From: Priapulus caudatus | Lineage: Eukaryota > Priapulida > Priapulimorpha > Priapulimorphida > Priapulidae | DNA length: 33,488 bases | Direction of reading: 5' to 3' | Assembly (NCBI RefSeq): GCF_000485595.1 | Contig: NW_014577471.1 | Coordinates: 142,190 to 175,677, forward strand | In this document: piece by piece, positions 20,042 to 30,759 of the stretch | How the letters are laid out: each line of letters opens with the position of its first letter | Numbering within the stretch: the first letter of the stretch is position 1 | The notes under the pieces: generated by a model | Seen by the model: the letters and a program-made list of their open reading frames with translations, nothing else | The model's database searches: none | What the model was told of the DNA's origin: nothing | Made by a program: the position numbers and the translations under genes

Positions 20042-20672
20042 AGAAGAAGATCTCTCTCTCTCTCACGCTCTCGCTCTCTCTCTCGCTAGATCTCTCTCTC
20101 TCTCTCTCTCTGTGTATTTCAACCAGAATTTAGCATTGCAACGATGTCGTGTGGCCGCTGGAAAATAATTATATCTATGGCAATACCTATGAAAACCTCC
20201 ATGATATTTACTGAATATCTATGCAAATTGAAGTCCGTTTCGGTCCATTCCGGTCTCTTTATGTTCAACATGCAGTGAAGTGCGGTGAAAAGAAAACAGA
20301 CGAGATTTGCACTTTTTGCAGGTGTAAATTTAGACTAGTACCGTGTCTCTACACTTTGCCAGAGCCTAGCGTCAGTATTTATAGCATAGACGGAGAACCC
20401 ATCTAGTATCGATAAAATTGGCAGCGTCATCTATTGCCGATAACGTCTACTATTAAAATAATCCAAGCTTTTTTATTTAAAATTTGTGTACTTAAATATA
20501 TTGGGAATAAAATAAAAATAAATAAAATAAAAGATTCTATAATAAATAAATAAATTTATGTAAGAAGTGTGACAAAGGTATACATGTATGATGTACGAAA
20601 ACAGCAGCATGCCATAACACCGGTCGGTCAGTCGCTGCGGCATCTCGTGTATGGTTGAATTTGTAATGGACA
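19481..20672. other. Intergenic DNA upstream of SNAPIN, with CT microsatellites
   Basis: Includes tandem gtattgtaacccta copies (about 19571-19615) and (CT)n runs (about 19950-20111). The AT-rich 20456-20560 precedes the gene. The SNAPIN promoter must lie near its end, but no TATA box or initiator is clear. Confidence 0.5.
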
Positions 20673-20833
20673 ATGGCTGAACATCCTGTGAGTGATTCGG
20701 ATTCTACCTACACAAATGACACTATTTCAGAAAGGCTACTAGACATTTCTTCGCGCGATGCACTAGCTGATGGAATTCTCGGTCTACTAAAACCCCTTGT
20801 TGAGGAAGTCGATGAAAGAGTGCGCGACACAAG
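20673..20833 (+). CDS. SNAPIN: SNAPIN exon 1
   Basis: ATG GCT GAA start. It encodes MAEHPVSDSDSTYTN, then SERLLDISSRDALADGILG and the first helix, ending GACACAAG|gttag in phase 2. The short overlapping uORF (ATGGACAATGGCTGA) could dampen translation. Confidence 0.9.
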
Positions 20834-23329
20834 GTTAGAGATAGATTAGAATTCCAAAATAAAATTTTGCATATATATGGGCCGGCTATAGCCTATAGAC
20901 TATAGTATAGATAGAATAACATTACTAGGTACATTATCATGTTATGATTATCTGAATGTCTGACCAGGGGCGTAAGCCTACGGGGGCCTGGGCGCGTGCA
21001 CCGTCTGCCCCCTCCCAAATTTTCTGTGCCCCGCAGGTGCATGCCCCCCTACTGGAAATTCATGCTTGATAAAAAAAAAAGAATTAAAAATCAAATGCCG
21101 GTTAGAACAGTATAATACAAAGAAAAGTCTATATATTGTCCCCCCCCCACGAAATGTAAGGCCCCCCAGGCCCTCCGCTGAAAAAATCCTAGCTACGCAC
21201 TTGTGTCTGACCAGTATCACAGGCACTTGAAGGCGTTTCAAACTGTAAACACACTGCGCCGCCATTGCCGCGCACACTGACATATATAATATTAGTAGCA
21301 GGTGGAAAGCGCCGAACTGCCCGCACCGCGTATCGTTAACGAAATTCGCCGCCTTAAACTGTCTACGTCACGAACTTCTCAGAGCACCAAGCAAGGTAGT
21401 ATATTTGTGCTGTTATTATGGACAACATAAAAAGTATGAAGAATACAATTAGAGTTTCTATTTACTTTCATCTCATATAGCCTGTCCTTAACTCCCTAAT
21501 TTGCCCGTGGGCATTCGATGTAAGCAAACGTTCGTTTCACAACAATCCGCATGAATTCGAAACATATCTGCTGTGGCCCCAGACGCAGCTAGCCGATATA
21601 GCGAACATCGGTAAACGAGGCATTGGCAAAGATTATTTGTCGGCAGCCCATGAAAATTCCTTGTAAACTTAAGCCGGCGAGTTTCTCACTATAATCTCTT
21701 CTGCTTTTTTTCTTTCGTTTTCTTTCCGATGCACTGTTCTGCCCACCCTTGTTTATGCGTCTTAGTTTATCTAGCTTCTGATGCGATCCTGAAAGGGGAC
21801 TGTCACAAACATTTTGTTGGCAGAAAATTAAAAAACCCAACATCAACATTTCGCAGCGGTTCGAGTTTTAATAATAATTTTCAGCAACATGAATACACAG
21901 TGAACTAATTATTTATTTTCCTATATTGTAATATTCTTATATAGCCACACAAATCAGAAACAAGAAAAACTGTTGTGGGCCCCACTTTGGTGCACCATAC
22001 ACAAATCAAGCATGACATCGCACCACCGCAACCAGCAGCACTGAGCACCGAGTGGACGCCAGTATTGTGTAAATAGTCTAGGTAAAAACACTACATTCAA
22101 ATCGATCAAAGATTTTTGCAATTTAACCAACGTAAAAACATTTATATCAGGTGGAGAGCTTTTTAGGATATATTTAGTAACGTTAGTAACTTTGATGTAA
22201 AAAAATCTACAAAAAAAAAAATATAAGTTTTCAACTATAAATTTTCAGGAAATTCGTGACGTAGACACGTTTAACGCATGGGCGAAAGTTCTCGTTACGC
22301 ATCGTGCGCAGTGGCTAACGAACGCGAGAATTTCGTCAGTCTTTGTGTATTCGACGTGACACAGCCTCAAGTTATGAACAGAGACATTATGTTTATTTAA
22401 CAATGAACACTGTTCTTGAAAGGAGAACAAGATGCGAAGCTTTGGATGTGTATTTGCTGTTGGAAATCGTTGAGAAAATGCAGCGAGCGTCGATCCCCGC
22501 GGAATTTTTGGTTGATCGCGCTTTCTCACCTGCTATATATTTATGTGTCAGTGTACGCGCAATGGCGGCGGCGGCGTGTGTTTACAGTTGAAACGCTTCA
22601 AGTGCCTGTGGACAGTATCATGTCGGTAATATTATTATTAATGTATTGTGCCAGTATTACTAGAATTATTACGTGCTATTGTTTTTATAATGTTACCACG
22701 AACTTCATGATGAAGTTCAAGTTGTTGGGCATGCTGTTGTACGGTACAACTACAACAAGTACTTGAACTGAAGTAGGCCTACAACTACTGAACTAGGTAC
22801 AAGTTTTGGATCAAGTATAGTTTGGGACCCCCGCAATATGTTTTCTCATATGTGTTAAACTAGTCTGGGATGCTAAACTAGGCTTGAGCTATTCATTTTA
22901 TCAATATATAGTCAATACATCGAGACTACAGTGAAATAGAAACGTGCAATGAATAAATGGGATCACCATGCAGCAATGTTAGCATTATGAGGATGTGTTG
23001 ACGCAATTTCGAACAGTGGTCACAACACATTGATTATCTGCTGTGTGTCATGTGCGCGTATACCGTCGCAATATGTCACATCCTGTGTGCAAATTACGTA
23101 TTATGTAATGATAAACCAAGGCAGACAAAAGGATCGAAAAAAGGGAAAAATAGAAAGAGTAAACATAGGCCTACTATGCACAGGCACTTGGAACGTCTCA
23201 ATAAAAAAAATAATGGTAAATAAACACGAAATGTAACCAAAGTCTTAATGTTTCTCTACTCCTATTTCGCGCTATGATCACCTGTAAATGCCGAGTCAAA
23301 TGGCTTATCGCTTTTTTCTTTTCTTTTTT

Positions 23330-23361
<32 letters not shown>

Positions 23362-26300
23362 CCAACACACAAGTACACCGAACGCCCGCCGCCGCTGTGC
23401 TGGCGTGCACAACAACATGATAAGAGAGTTATTCATCCTCTCTATTTCACTTTATCACTCTCTTATTCATCGTTGGATTTGTGCACGCAGGCACGAGCGT
23501 GGGCGCGGCGGGGTCGTTATTTTTTTTCTGGTTGTTATTTTGCTTGTTGGTTTGCTGTGTTGCAGATAAGCATTTGATCGATTTACAGCGGTGTGCAACG
23601 TAAGCGTGACAGGCAAAGAGAGTACGAGAAACATTAAGACTTTGGTCGAATTTCGTGTTTATTTCCATTATTTTTTTATTGAGACGTTCCAAGTTGCCTG
23701 TGCTATTATGCAACTAAAAAAAAAAATTTACGCTTTGTAATTTATACAGGCGAAGCACTAAATCTTACGATGTAATCATTTATCATTTCGTCACTCACCA
23801 TTTCACAATTAATAAATGTAATAACTGAATCTGTGAAGTATTCACTGCAGAGAAAGAAAAGATAAATGCTAGTAGGTCCACTTGTTTTTGGTTATCAAAA
23901 TTACTTTTACCATTGTTATGAAACCAGAGGAACTCATGCCAGGGTTCAATTAATGCATAGAGTATATTCTAATCAATAGGTTGTTTTTTGTCACAGTTAT
24001 ATGGACACTTTTAAAACTCAATATTTGACTTACCTTACTGTTTATAATTGTGACTATCACGTTGAAAAACAAATTTGAAGAAAGATGCAATATGTGTTCA
24101 GGGGTAGAAATTAACTTTTGAACACGGGAGTCCAACGGACTGGACCCTTCCCTTAAAAGAGGGGAGTCCGCAGCAAAATGAGGGAGTCTGCAGTCTGAGG
24201 TTCAAAATTAAAGATATTAACAATAACGCATACATGTGCTTATTTTTAAGATTCATGCGGTTGCACGTCTGCCAAATTTTCTTTGTACATTAGCTGAAAA
24301 AGTACGGTAATCCCACGAGGCCGTGCTCCTGAACGAACTAGTTAGTATGGCATAATTTTTAGGGAGTCACACGGACTCCTGCATATATGTCAAATCAGGG
24401 AGTCTGGCAGTAAATCAGGGAGTATTTGACTCCTGACTCCCGTTAATTTCGCACCCTGTGTGTTTGTAAACATGGAGGTTGTACTACATAGTGTTACCAA
24501 AACAAATTATTCATGAGTCTATTAAGTAAGAAATAATGTGTTTGAAACTGTTCATTCATTAATATAAAGTTTTATATAGAAAACCTAATTTTCTGCAAGC
24601 TATATATACCAAATAGAATGAATTGTATTGTAATTGAATGAAACTAGATAAATATTATTGAATATACACTGGCTCATACAAATAGTAGAGATTTGCAATA
24701 ATCTTTCAAGCAGATTTTCTCTGCAAGACATATTTTATATCAAATAAATCTATCTGTTGTATAGAAGCATAAATAGGGTACAAAAATTGTTGACTAATAA
24801 TCTTGTTAATATTTTGTAACTCAGATTGTTTCATTATTCATATCTGAGATTTATTCGCGTATAAAACTGTGATTCTTTTTTTCAGGCAGAGCCAAGCAGA
24901 ACTTAGAGTACAGATTGCAACCTTGGCAGAAGGTTGGTATTCTCGGTAAATAGTTGTGTGTATATATATATATATATATATATACATGCATTGTGGGATT
25001 GCGTAGGCAGGCATGCATGAGTTAGTGTATATGCTTACACATGTTCGTTCTACGATGTGTTTTCTTCATGCTATTAAGCATGGAATATCAGTATAAGTCG
25101 CATAACAATCTAACCAATCGCTCGTCGTCAAGAAAAATCTGTTTGACGGTGGTTCACCATGTGAATTCGTAATCACGTGTTGTCGTCGCATGTGCAGTCT
25201 TCCTTCCTGTCTAGTAGGAAATTAAAAGCTAGCTTCCTTGCTGTGATGACATAATATCGTCTCGCTCAACGCAAGAACGCTGACGTTGTGTAGGTGTGCA
25301 GTGTTTGATCACCTGTCTGCTTCTTTTCCTATAGTACTGACTGCCAACAGTATTGCGTAATTGTATTACGTAGGAGGGATAGGCTTCGCCTACGCATAAT
25401 ATGAATGGTATAAGCCCCTACTGTGCAGTTCAAGCAATGATTTGCCTCGCAACTGCGAGTTTTACTCTGCTCGATACATCTAATAACTATGCACGTTGTG
25501 ACCAGCACTTCTGTTCCTTCTCGGAGAATTAACTCCTAAATAAACCTTCGGAAGATGTGAAGAGCCGTGATTCGCTACAGAGTATTATCATACATTGTGA
25601 AAAGTGCATGCATATATATGTGCAAAGAATTGTGCCCTAGAAGAATAGCATCGTACCTTGGAAGGAGTCCAGGCATCTAATGTACAACTTTCTCTACGAC
25701 TCTGATCGTACTCTAGCAGGAGTGGAGCAGGTACCAGTGAGTCACACATGTAGCCTCTACTCGGCTGTTTGCTAACGTGCGTTTTCGTGGAATTTACCGG
25801 TTCGCCGTGGGAACGATGTGTAACGTCCGTTCTCGTCGTGTCGTTGTGTAGAGTTGCGACGCGTGTCTGAGGATCAGGGCTTCATCCCTCTGGAGCTCGA
25901 CAACTACGTAAAGAAGCTGACGAACACGAAGCGCCGTGCGGTTATCGTCAACAACATTCTACAGAACGTGCAGGTACCGCCATCTGCTGGCATTTTCATT
26001 GATTGTCTGTAGTACAGTGAAAAAAATACACGGGGGCTCGGGGCGATTTAGCCCCCGAAATGCCAAAAAGAGCCCCGGAAATGGCAAAACGAGCCCCCGT
26101 AAATTTGCATAGAGTTCAATGCAAACCAAATTTTAGAGTGCTATTTTTATCCACGCGAGCTTAAAAAGTAGCCCCCCCGAAAAATAAATAATATTTTTTT
26201 CCCTGCTGTAGTATGTAGCATTTGCTGACAGGTAGCGGAAAGGCAGTCGGCTTTTACCGGTGAATTTTTAACGGTTTAATGTATGGAATGCGTGCAAGGT

Positions 26301-27057
26301 AGACACATAGAAATAACGAGAACACATGAAAGATTTACACATGAAAGATTTATATCAGAAACGGTGCATTGTAGCAACGAAAGCTGTAAGGCTTGCTTTA
26401 CCGTATATGATCGCGTAATAACCGCGGGCGCCTATAAGCCGCACCTCAATTTGAATCGGGTAACCAAGTATTGCGCCTAGTATATTTCCCCTCACGGTAT
26501 GGCGCACTTATAAACCGCAGAGCAAATACAGGGTTGAAATCTGAGGCAAAATTTGCGGTTATTACGCGAGTATATATGGTACTTGTCTCCAAGGCATAAT
26601 AATGAGGTTGTATATCGTCAGAATTTACGGTAAAGTCACCCACTGTGTATTTTGTAGCATTAACTGTGTCCATGGGTTTTGCTTTGAAATGCCTTGTTGC
26701 CTTTTGGCAATTGCACACATATCATTAAGGAATCGTAGTTTGTTCCATGTATTATGTGTTAGTCACTTAAACATAAATTTATTATCAAACTAATTTTAAT
26801 AGTCAGTTCAGTAAACCCAGTAAATTGCCTTTTATGAAGTTCTGTCTTTGCACGAGTTTTACTGCGTGCTTGTACGAAAAGAAAACGAGTAATTTTTTTT
26901 ACATGGCTTCTTTTTTCATCACCAGGGAAGACTTACTAAACTCCATAACAACATTGCGAAGGAAGCTGAGCAGAAGAAAAATCAATTAGAAACGTCTAAT
27001 GAACCAACAGGTGGAGCCACAAGCGTAACACAGAGTTCTGAAGGAAGCCAGCAATAG
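20673..27057 (+). CDS. SNAPIN: SNAPIN (SNAP-associated protein, BLOC-1/BORC subunit), four exons
   Basis: Seen: exons 20673-20833, 24886-24932, 25852-25973 and 26926-27057 join in phase (2, 1, 0) into a 153-residue protein. An acidic N-terminal tail is followed by DALADGILGLLKPLVEEVDE, then SQAELRVQIATLAEELRRVS, the motif LDNYVKKLTNTKRRAVIVNN and a charged C-terminus. Known: this matches Snapin (Pfam Snapin_Pallidin), a ~136-residue coiled-coil subunit of BLOC-1 and BORC. It binds SNAP25 and acts in lysosome positioning, endosomal sorting and synaptic-vesicle priming on the cytosolic side of membranes. The helical core is conserved, and the longer tails are expected to be variable. A four-codon upstream ORF (ATG at 20666) overlaps the start. 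The gene is divergent from the EGF gene and followed closely by UBIAD1. Its last exon is duplicated in tandem. Confidence 0.93.
20965..21203. mobile_element. hAT-type MITE (239 bp) with perfect 8-bp TSD, SNAPIN intron 1
   Basis: Ends caggggcgtaagcc and agctacgcacttg are imperfect inverted repeats. Direct copies of tgtctgac lie at 20957-20964 and 21204-21211. G/C runs near both ends and an AT-rich centre; no coding capacity. Confidence 0.88.
21218..22610. mobile_element. 1.39-kb DNA transposon with long TIRs, SNAPIN intron 1
   Basis: The left end cacaggcacttgaaggcg and the right end cgcttcaagtgcctgtg are the tips of inverted repeats about 100 bp or longer, including ctgtaaacacac, cgccgccattg and agcaggtg. 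Flanks accagtat and gacagtat agree at six of eight positions, which suggests an 8-bp duplication (hAT or P type). Degenerate reading frames inside (for example a basic stretch ERKRKKKSRRDYSEKLAGL, minus strand near 21660-21740) may be transposase remnants. Confidence 0.75.
23179..23702. mobile_element. 524-bp MITE with ~80-bp TIRs, same family
   Basis: The left end cacaggcacttggaacgtc and the inverted right end agree for about 80 bp (aataatggtaaataaacacg, caaagtcttaatgtttctc). Flanks ctactatg and ctattatg match at seven of eight positions. A long T tract (about 23320-23361) lies inside. Confidence 0.85.
24099..24458. mobile_element. hAT-like MITE (about 360 bp) rich in ggagtc motifs
   Basis: Left end caggggtagaaattaac and right end gttaatttcgcaccctg are inverted. 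Internal gggagtc/gactcc copies occur in both orientations. Flanks share tgtgtt, but not as a clean 8-bp duplication. Confidence 0.7.
24886..24932 (+). CDS. SNAPIN: SNAPIN exon 2
   Basis: 47-nt micro-exon after a strong acceptor (ttctttttttcag). It encodes RQSQAELRVQIATLAE and matches the second half of the first Snapin helix. Donor GAAG|gttgg, phase 1. Confidence 0.9.
24933..25851. other. SNAPIN intron 2
   Basis: Starts with a TA microsatellite (24960-24982). The rest is unique-looking sequence with no coding signal. A mild cluster of inverted cgtaa/ttacg words occurs near 25355-25400. Confidence 0.5.
25852..25973 (+). CDS. SNAPIN: SNAPIN exon 3
   Basis: Encodes ELRRVSEDQGFIPLELDNY, then VKKLTNTKRRAVIVNNILQ and NVQ. 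This is the most conserved part of the family. Acceptor ttgtgtag, donor CAG|gtaccg, phase 0. Confidence 0.95.
26015..26205. mobile_element. hAT-type MITE (191 bp) with perfect 8-bp TSD, SNAPIN intron 3
   Basis: Inverted ends cagtgaaaaaaata and tatttttttccctg. Direct copies of ctgtagta lie at 26007-26014 and 26206-26213. The interior repeats gagcccc/gcccccg motifs. Non-coding. Confidence 0.92.
26399..26581. mobile_element. Foldback MITE (183 bp), SNAPIN intron 3
   Basis: The termini pair over about 27 bp: taccgtatatgatcgcgtaa at the left and its near-complement ttacgcgagtatatatggta at the right. TA borders suggest a Tc1/mariner-like element, but this is not proven. Confidence 0.75.
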
Positions 27058-27222
27058 ATGCAGGCTGAACATCACCAGGGAAGACTTACTAAACTCCATA
27101 ACAACATTGCGAAGGAAGCTGAGCAGAAGAAAAATCAATTAGAAACGTCTAATGAACCAACAGGTGGAGCCACAAGCGTAACACAGAGTTCTGAAGGAAG
27201 CCAGCAATAGATGCAGGCTGAA
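26917..27222 (+). repeat. Perfect 153-bp tandem duplication of the last SNAPIN exon
   Basis: 26917-27069 and 27070-27222 look identical and in tandem. The unit runs from catcaccag (the end of the acceptor) through the stop and 12 nt of 3'UTR. The second copy keeps the AG and the reading frame but lacks the polypyrimidine tract, so it is probably 3'UTR when the first copy is used. Confidence 0.95.
26926..27057 (+). CDS. SNAPIN: SNAPIN exon 4 (stop codon)
   Basis: Acceptor ttttttcatcaccag. It encodes GRLTKLHNNIAKEAEQKKNQ, then a Ser/Thr/Gln-rich tail and TAG. A perfect copy follows at 27070. Confidence 0.95.
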   Translation, partial: GRLTKLHNNIAKEAEQKKNQLETSNEPTGGATSVTQSSEGSQQ

Positions 27223-27610
27223 CAGTAACAAATCAGGTCATTCATCTTCCCATTTTACTTGTTAGGTCTTTATATTTATTTTTAAGGTTAATTACAGGAC
27301 TATATATAGTCATATATGTTGGACAGATATATAGGACTGTTAAATGTTATTAAATCTGTTAGGCGATATAGGTCTATATAGCCATAATGTTAGGTTATTC
27401 AATTATATTATAGGTTAGGATATATAGGACTACTGTGTTATATATAGAACTAATACGAACTATGTCTAGCTATTGATGTTATGATGTATAGAACTATGTG
27501 TAGCTATATATATATATATATGTTATGACGTATAGCTATAGCTATAGTTGTTAGATGTGTGATTATGTCGTGCAGGTAACCAGCGATCTCTCGCCCCCCG
27601 CGTCGCTACG
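27223..27610. other. Short AT-rich gap between SNAPIN and UBIAD1
   Basis: Degenerate repeats of tatataggac, tagaactat and (TA)n. It must hold the SNAPIN poly(A) signal, though no AATAAA is present. It also holds the UBIAD1 leader. A gtcgtgcag just before the GC-rich leader could be a 5'UTR splice acceptor. Confidence 0.5.
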
Positions 27611-28801
27611 ATGGCACAGTCACGCCGCACCAGACTGCTACGAGTACCTGAGGTACGATTCAACTTCTCTCCCAAAGACGTGCGCAAAGCCCGCCGCGAC
27701 GACGACGACGACGTAACCACGGAAACCGCGGCAGACGACAGCGCGGCGGCGAGCAACGCGTCGGAGTCGAGCTCGGAGCACGACGACGTTGCCGCGGCGA
27801 CGGGCAAGCCTAGCAATGAGGCGACACCGTCGGAGTCGCGGCGAATGCGGCGCCTGCACTCTAGTGCCGTCTACGACGCGCTGCGGCCAACGCACCCACG
27901 CCTCGCCTCCTATTGGATGGCGCTGCGGCCGTGGTCGTTCAGCGCGTCTCTCGCGCCTGTCGCCCTCGGCACCGCGCTCGCGTACAAGTCCGGCGGCGGC
28001 GACGCGGCAGCGTTCCACGCGGGGGCGCTGATCGCGACGCTCTTCACCGTGCTGTCGGTGCACGGCGCGGGCAACCTCGTCAACTCGTTCTTCGACTACC
28101 ACCGCGGCATCGACAGCGCGCGGGCGGACGACCGCACCCTCGTCGACGCGATCCTCACCACCGAGGAGGTGATCAACTTTGGCGCACTTCTGTACTTTCT
28201 CGGCTGCGTCGGGTTCGTCGCGATCGACTGGCTGTCGCCCGCGCGCATGGAGCATCTTGCGCTGATCTACTTCGGCGGGCTGTCCAGCTCGTTCCTTTAC
28301 ACGGGCGGCTTCGGCCTGAAGTACATCGCTCTCGGCGACGTCGTCATCGTCGTCACGTTCGGACCCGTCTGCGTGCTGTTTGCGTTCATCGCGCAGGCGG
28401 GCCGGCTGTCGCTGCTGCCGCTCGCGTACGCGATCCCGCTCGCGCTCAACACGGAGGCGATTCTGCACGCTAACAACGCGCGCGACGCCGCGACGGACGC
28501 GCGCGCCGGCATCGTCACGTTGCCGATCCTGCTCGGCGCGACCGCGGCGTACGCGCTCTTCGTGCTGCTGCTGTTCGCGCCGTACATGATGCTGACGGTG
28601 GCGGCGCTGCACTGCGGCGCGGCGTGGCTGCTGCTGCCGCTGCTCACGCTGCCTGTAGCGTTCCGCATGGAGCGGCAGTACAGGGGTCGCGACCTGCGAC
28701 GGCTGCCGACGCGGCTCGCGAAGATGAATCTCGCGTTCGGCATGCTGTATAGCGTCGGATGTTTGATGACGCCCACCAATCAGCTGCCTGGATTCGCATG
28801 A
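27611..28801 (+). CDS. UBIAD1: UBIAD1 (UbiA prenyltransferase; menaquinone-4 synthesis), intronless
   Basis: 396 residues in one exon. Residues 1-85 are an acidic, low-complexity cytosolic tail (human UBIAD1 is 338 residues, with a shorter tail). From 99 on comes the polytopic UbiA domain: SYWMALRPWSFSASLAPVAL, HGAGNLVN, the first Asp-rich motif NSFFDYHRGID (158-168), DDRTLVDAIL (173-182), LALIYFGGLSSSFLYTGG, and the second Asp motif NNARDAATDARAG (288-300). N158, D162 and D168, and D292 and D296, are the expected Mg-pyrophosphate and substrate residues. N158 aligns with human N102, a corneal-dystrophy site. Known: the enzyme moves a geranylgeranyl group onto menadione in ER/Golgi membranes and regulates HMG-CoA reductase degradation. 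The start ATG (acgATGG) is the first in frame. Coding DNA is far more GC-rich than its surroundings, and the human gene has an intron, so retroposition is possible. Same strand as SNAPIN. Confidence 0.96.
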   Translation: MAQSRRTRLLRVPEVRFNFSPKDVRKARRDDDDDVTTETAADDSAAASNASESSSEHDDVAAATGKPSNEATPSESRRMRRLHSSAVYDALRPTHPRLASYWMALRPWSFSASLAPVALGTALAYKSGGGDAAAFHAGALIATLFTVLSVHGAGNLVNSFFDYHRGIDSARADDRTLVDAILTTEEVINFGALLYFLGCVGFVAIDWLSPARMEHLALIYFGGLSSSFLYTGGFGLKYIALGDVVIVVTFGPVCVLFAFIAQAGRLSLLPLAYAIPLALNTEAILHANNARDAATDARAGIVTLPILLGATAAYALFVLLLFAPYMMLTVAALHCGAAWLLLPLLTLPVAFRMERQYRGRDLRRLPTRLAKMNLAFGMLYSVGCLMTPTNQLPGFA

Positions 28802-30436
28802 ACACTGTGTGGAGCCATCCTGGTATGATGTCTGTATCGAGCCATCACCAGATGAACTGATGAAGATTGTATTAAGCTATGCCTAGATAAACCCTGTATG
28901 AAACCGTATATGGGTGAACCCTGTATGGACCCATCGTTGGGCATCTGCAAGTTTATTTTTAATGACGGACTATAACTGGCTGCAATTACCTAAAACCAGC
29001 GAAAGTTGGTTACAGCTCAGTACTGATGGCGAAAGGCAGTGGACTGGTGCGTGTCTGTGTGCATTGTTTTTCGTTTGCATCACGTAATGGTATTCTGTGT
29101 TTGTGAAGCAATGTAAGAATTACGTGCCACATGCGCATGATGGTGGGATAATTATCTGTGAGACTGTGAGTGCATGCTGCAAAGTATTTGGTCATCCCCT
29201 CACGTAGTCGTGCTGCAAGACTCATAAGATGTACTCTTAAATGTCTACAGAGATGGAATTAAGATCTTGTGAGTTGTAAGAAGTAGGACGAGAGGAAGTG
29301 GTATATCCCCCCGGGTGCAATGATTACTTCCTGTTGACACTATGGTCTGGTTATGCGCACGGAATTTACGTGCTCGTGTAGCGTAGGAACAGTTCTAGTA
29401 AAGATTTATTTACGTGTCGCTTGGAATGTGCAGTTGTGATAGACCCGATTTAAAAAAAAAACAGTTTTGCCCACATGGTTTATGGAATTTTGTTGCATAC
29501 TTATGAATACATCTGTAAAACTGATGGCAGACCTATTATTTTTTAAATGATGTCAATAGGTGTGCGACCTTGTAACATATTACTTGATGTACTTATATAA
29601 TATTTTATGGATATGTTGAAATGCTGACAGAATGCAAGAATACCCTCTACTGCAATTGTCTGATAGTTATAGGCATTAGTGTGCTAGGAACAGCCTGGGG
29701 TTAATCCGAGTGTGGGGACCGCAGCACTGTGCCATTTAAAGTGCGTAATCGTATCAGACCTTCTGTTATATTGCTCCTAATTGGCCCTTGAGAGGGTAAA
29801 GCTAGAAGACTGCAAGACACGATCGTTCTAATGAGGCACCTATATTATACAGGAATGTGTCGCCAACGATGTAGTAAACAATCGTCTTTAAATACATTTT
29901 TGCATGATTTTGTGCTGGCTTCTTTTCGGAGTGTCCGAGAATGTTTAGAGGAATAAATGAATATGTATGTATTATACAGAACTCTCTACATTTTTATTTG
30001 TAACCTACAAATTTGTTTTGTAGCATTATAACAGATACCACAAAGTTGCATTATGCAACTGGTAATCCCTCTGTGTAATCCCTTACGTGTACATCTTACC
30101 AGCGTACACGTGTTAATATCGAATCATATCAAATCATCAGTTGAATTTGTTTAACATTCGGTTTAATAATCAGTGTATGTATATTATGTAAAAATTAAAA
30201 AATTGGATATTTCCATAGTTCAAAGTTCTAATGGTAGTGTTATTATTATGAACAGTAATGTAGAAAGGACCACAATGCAAATAAGTGTGCAAGTCATACT
30301 TTTTGTGCATGTAAGTTGTTCTCATATTTCTTGTGCAGACAGGTATAGCATAATCGACCTAGCAACAATATCACAGGGAACGTGGTTAACTCATGCATCC
30401 GGGTGTGTTAATTATTACTGTAGATACGTGAACAAG
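28802..30436. other. UBIAD1 3' flank and intergenic region
   Basis: AT-rich, with no gene or strong repeat. It begins with short repeats around tgaaccctgtatg (28880-28935). An aataaa at about 29950 could be a poly(A) signal. The convergent urate oxidase gene ends at 30760. Confidence 0.5.
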
Positions 30437-30602
30437 CAGGGGCATGTACAGGATTTGTACCAGGGAGGGGGGTCTAACCGTAACCCAAACTTGCGAGCAC
30501 GCATCAAAAATTTTGAAATTAGACCCCCTTAGATGCGTTTTTTTGCGAGAGCAGGGGGGGGTGTCTGGACCCCCTGGACCCCCCCCAATGTACACACCCC
30601 TG
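30437..30602. mobile_element. Short G/C-run MITE, copy 2
   Basis: Ends caggggcatgtac and gtacacacccctg are inverted. It shares ttgaaattagaccccc, agatgcgtttt and gaccccctggaccccc with 2353-2539. Flanks share only aacaa, so no clean duplication. Confidence 0.65.
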
Positions 30603-30759
30603 AACAATAGTTAATTATCACAGTCATCACGCAAGCACTACCAGCTACTGATCATGATACCCACCACTGAAATTAAGTATTGCGTCTCTATAATATTTCC
30701 TCGATGTCAATTTTATGGACAAAGTACAAGTGCCATCCGAAGATTACAAAAATGGTGGA

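Noticed and set aside
22343-22766. Plus-strand frames beginning MNTVLERR / MKGEQDAKLW as a gene
   Set aside because: Inside the 21218-22610 transposon and shared with a decayed copy near 990. At best a transposase remnant, not a host gene.
27638-28612. 324-codon open frame antisense to UBIAD1
   Set aside because: Arg/Glu/Val-rich shadow of a GC-rich gene, with no family resemblance. The sense strand encodes a clear UbiA protein.
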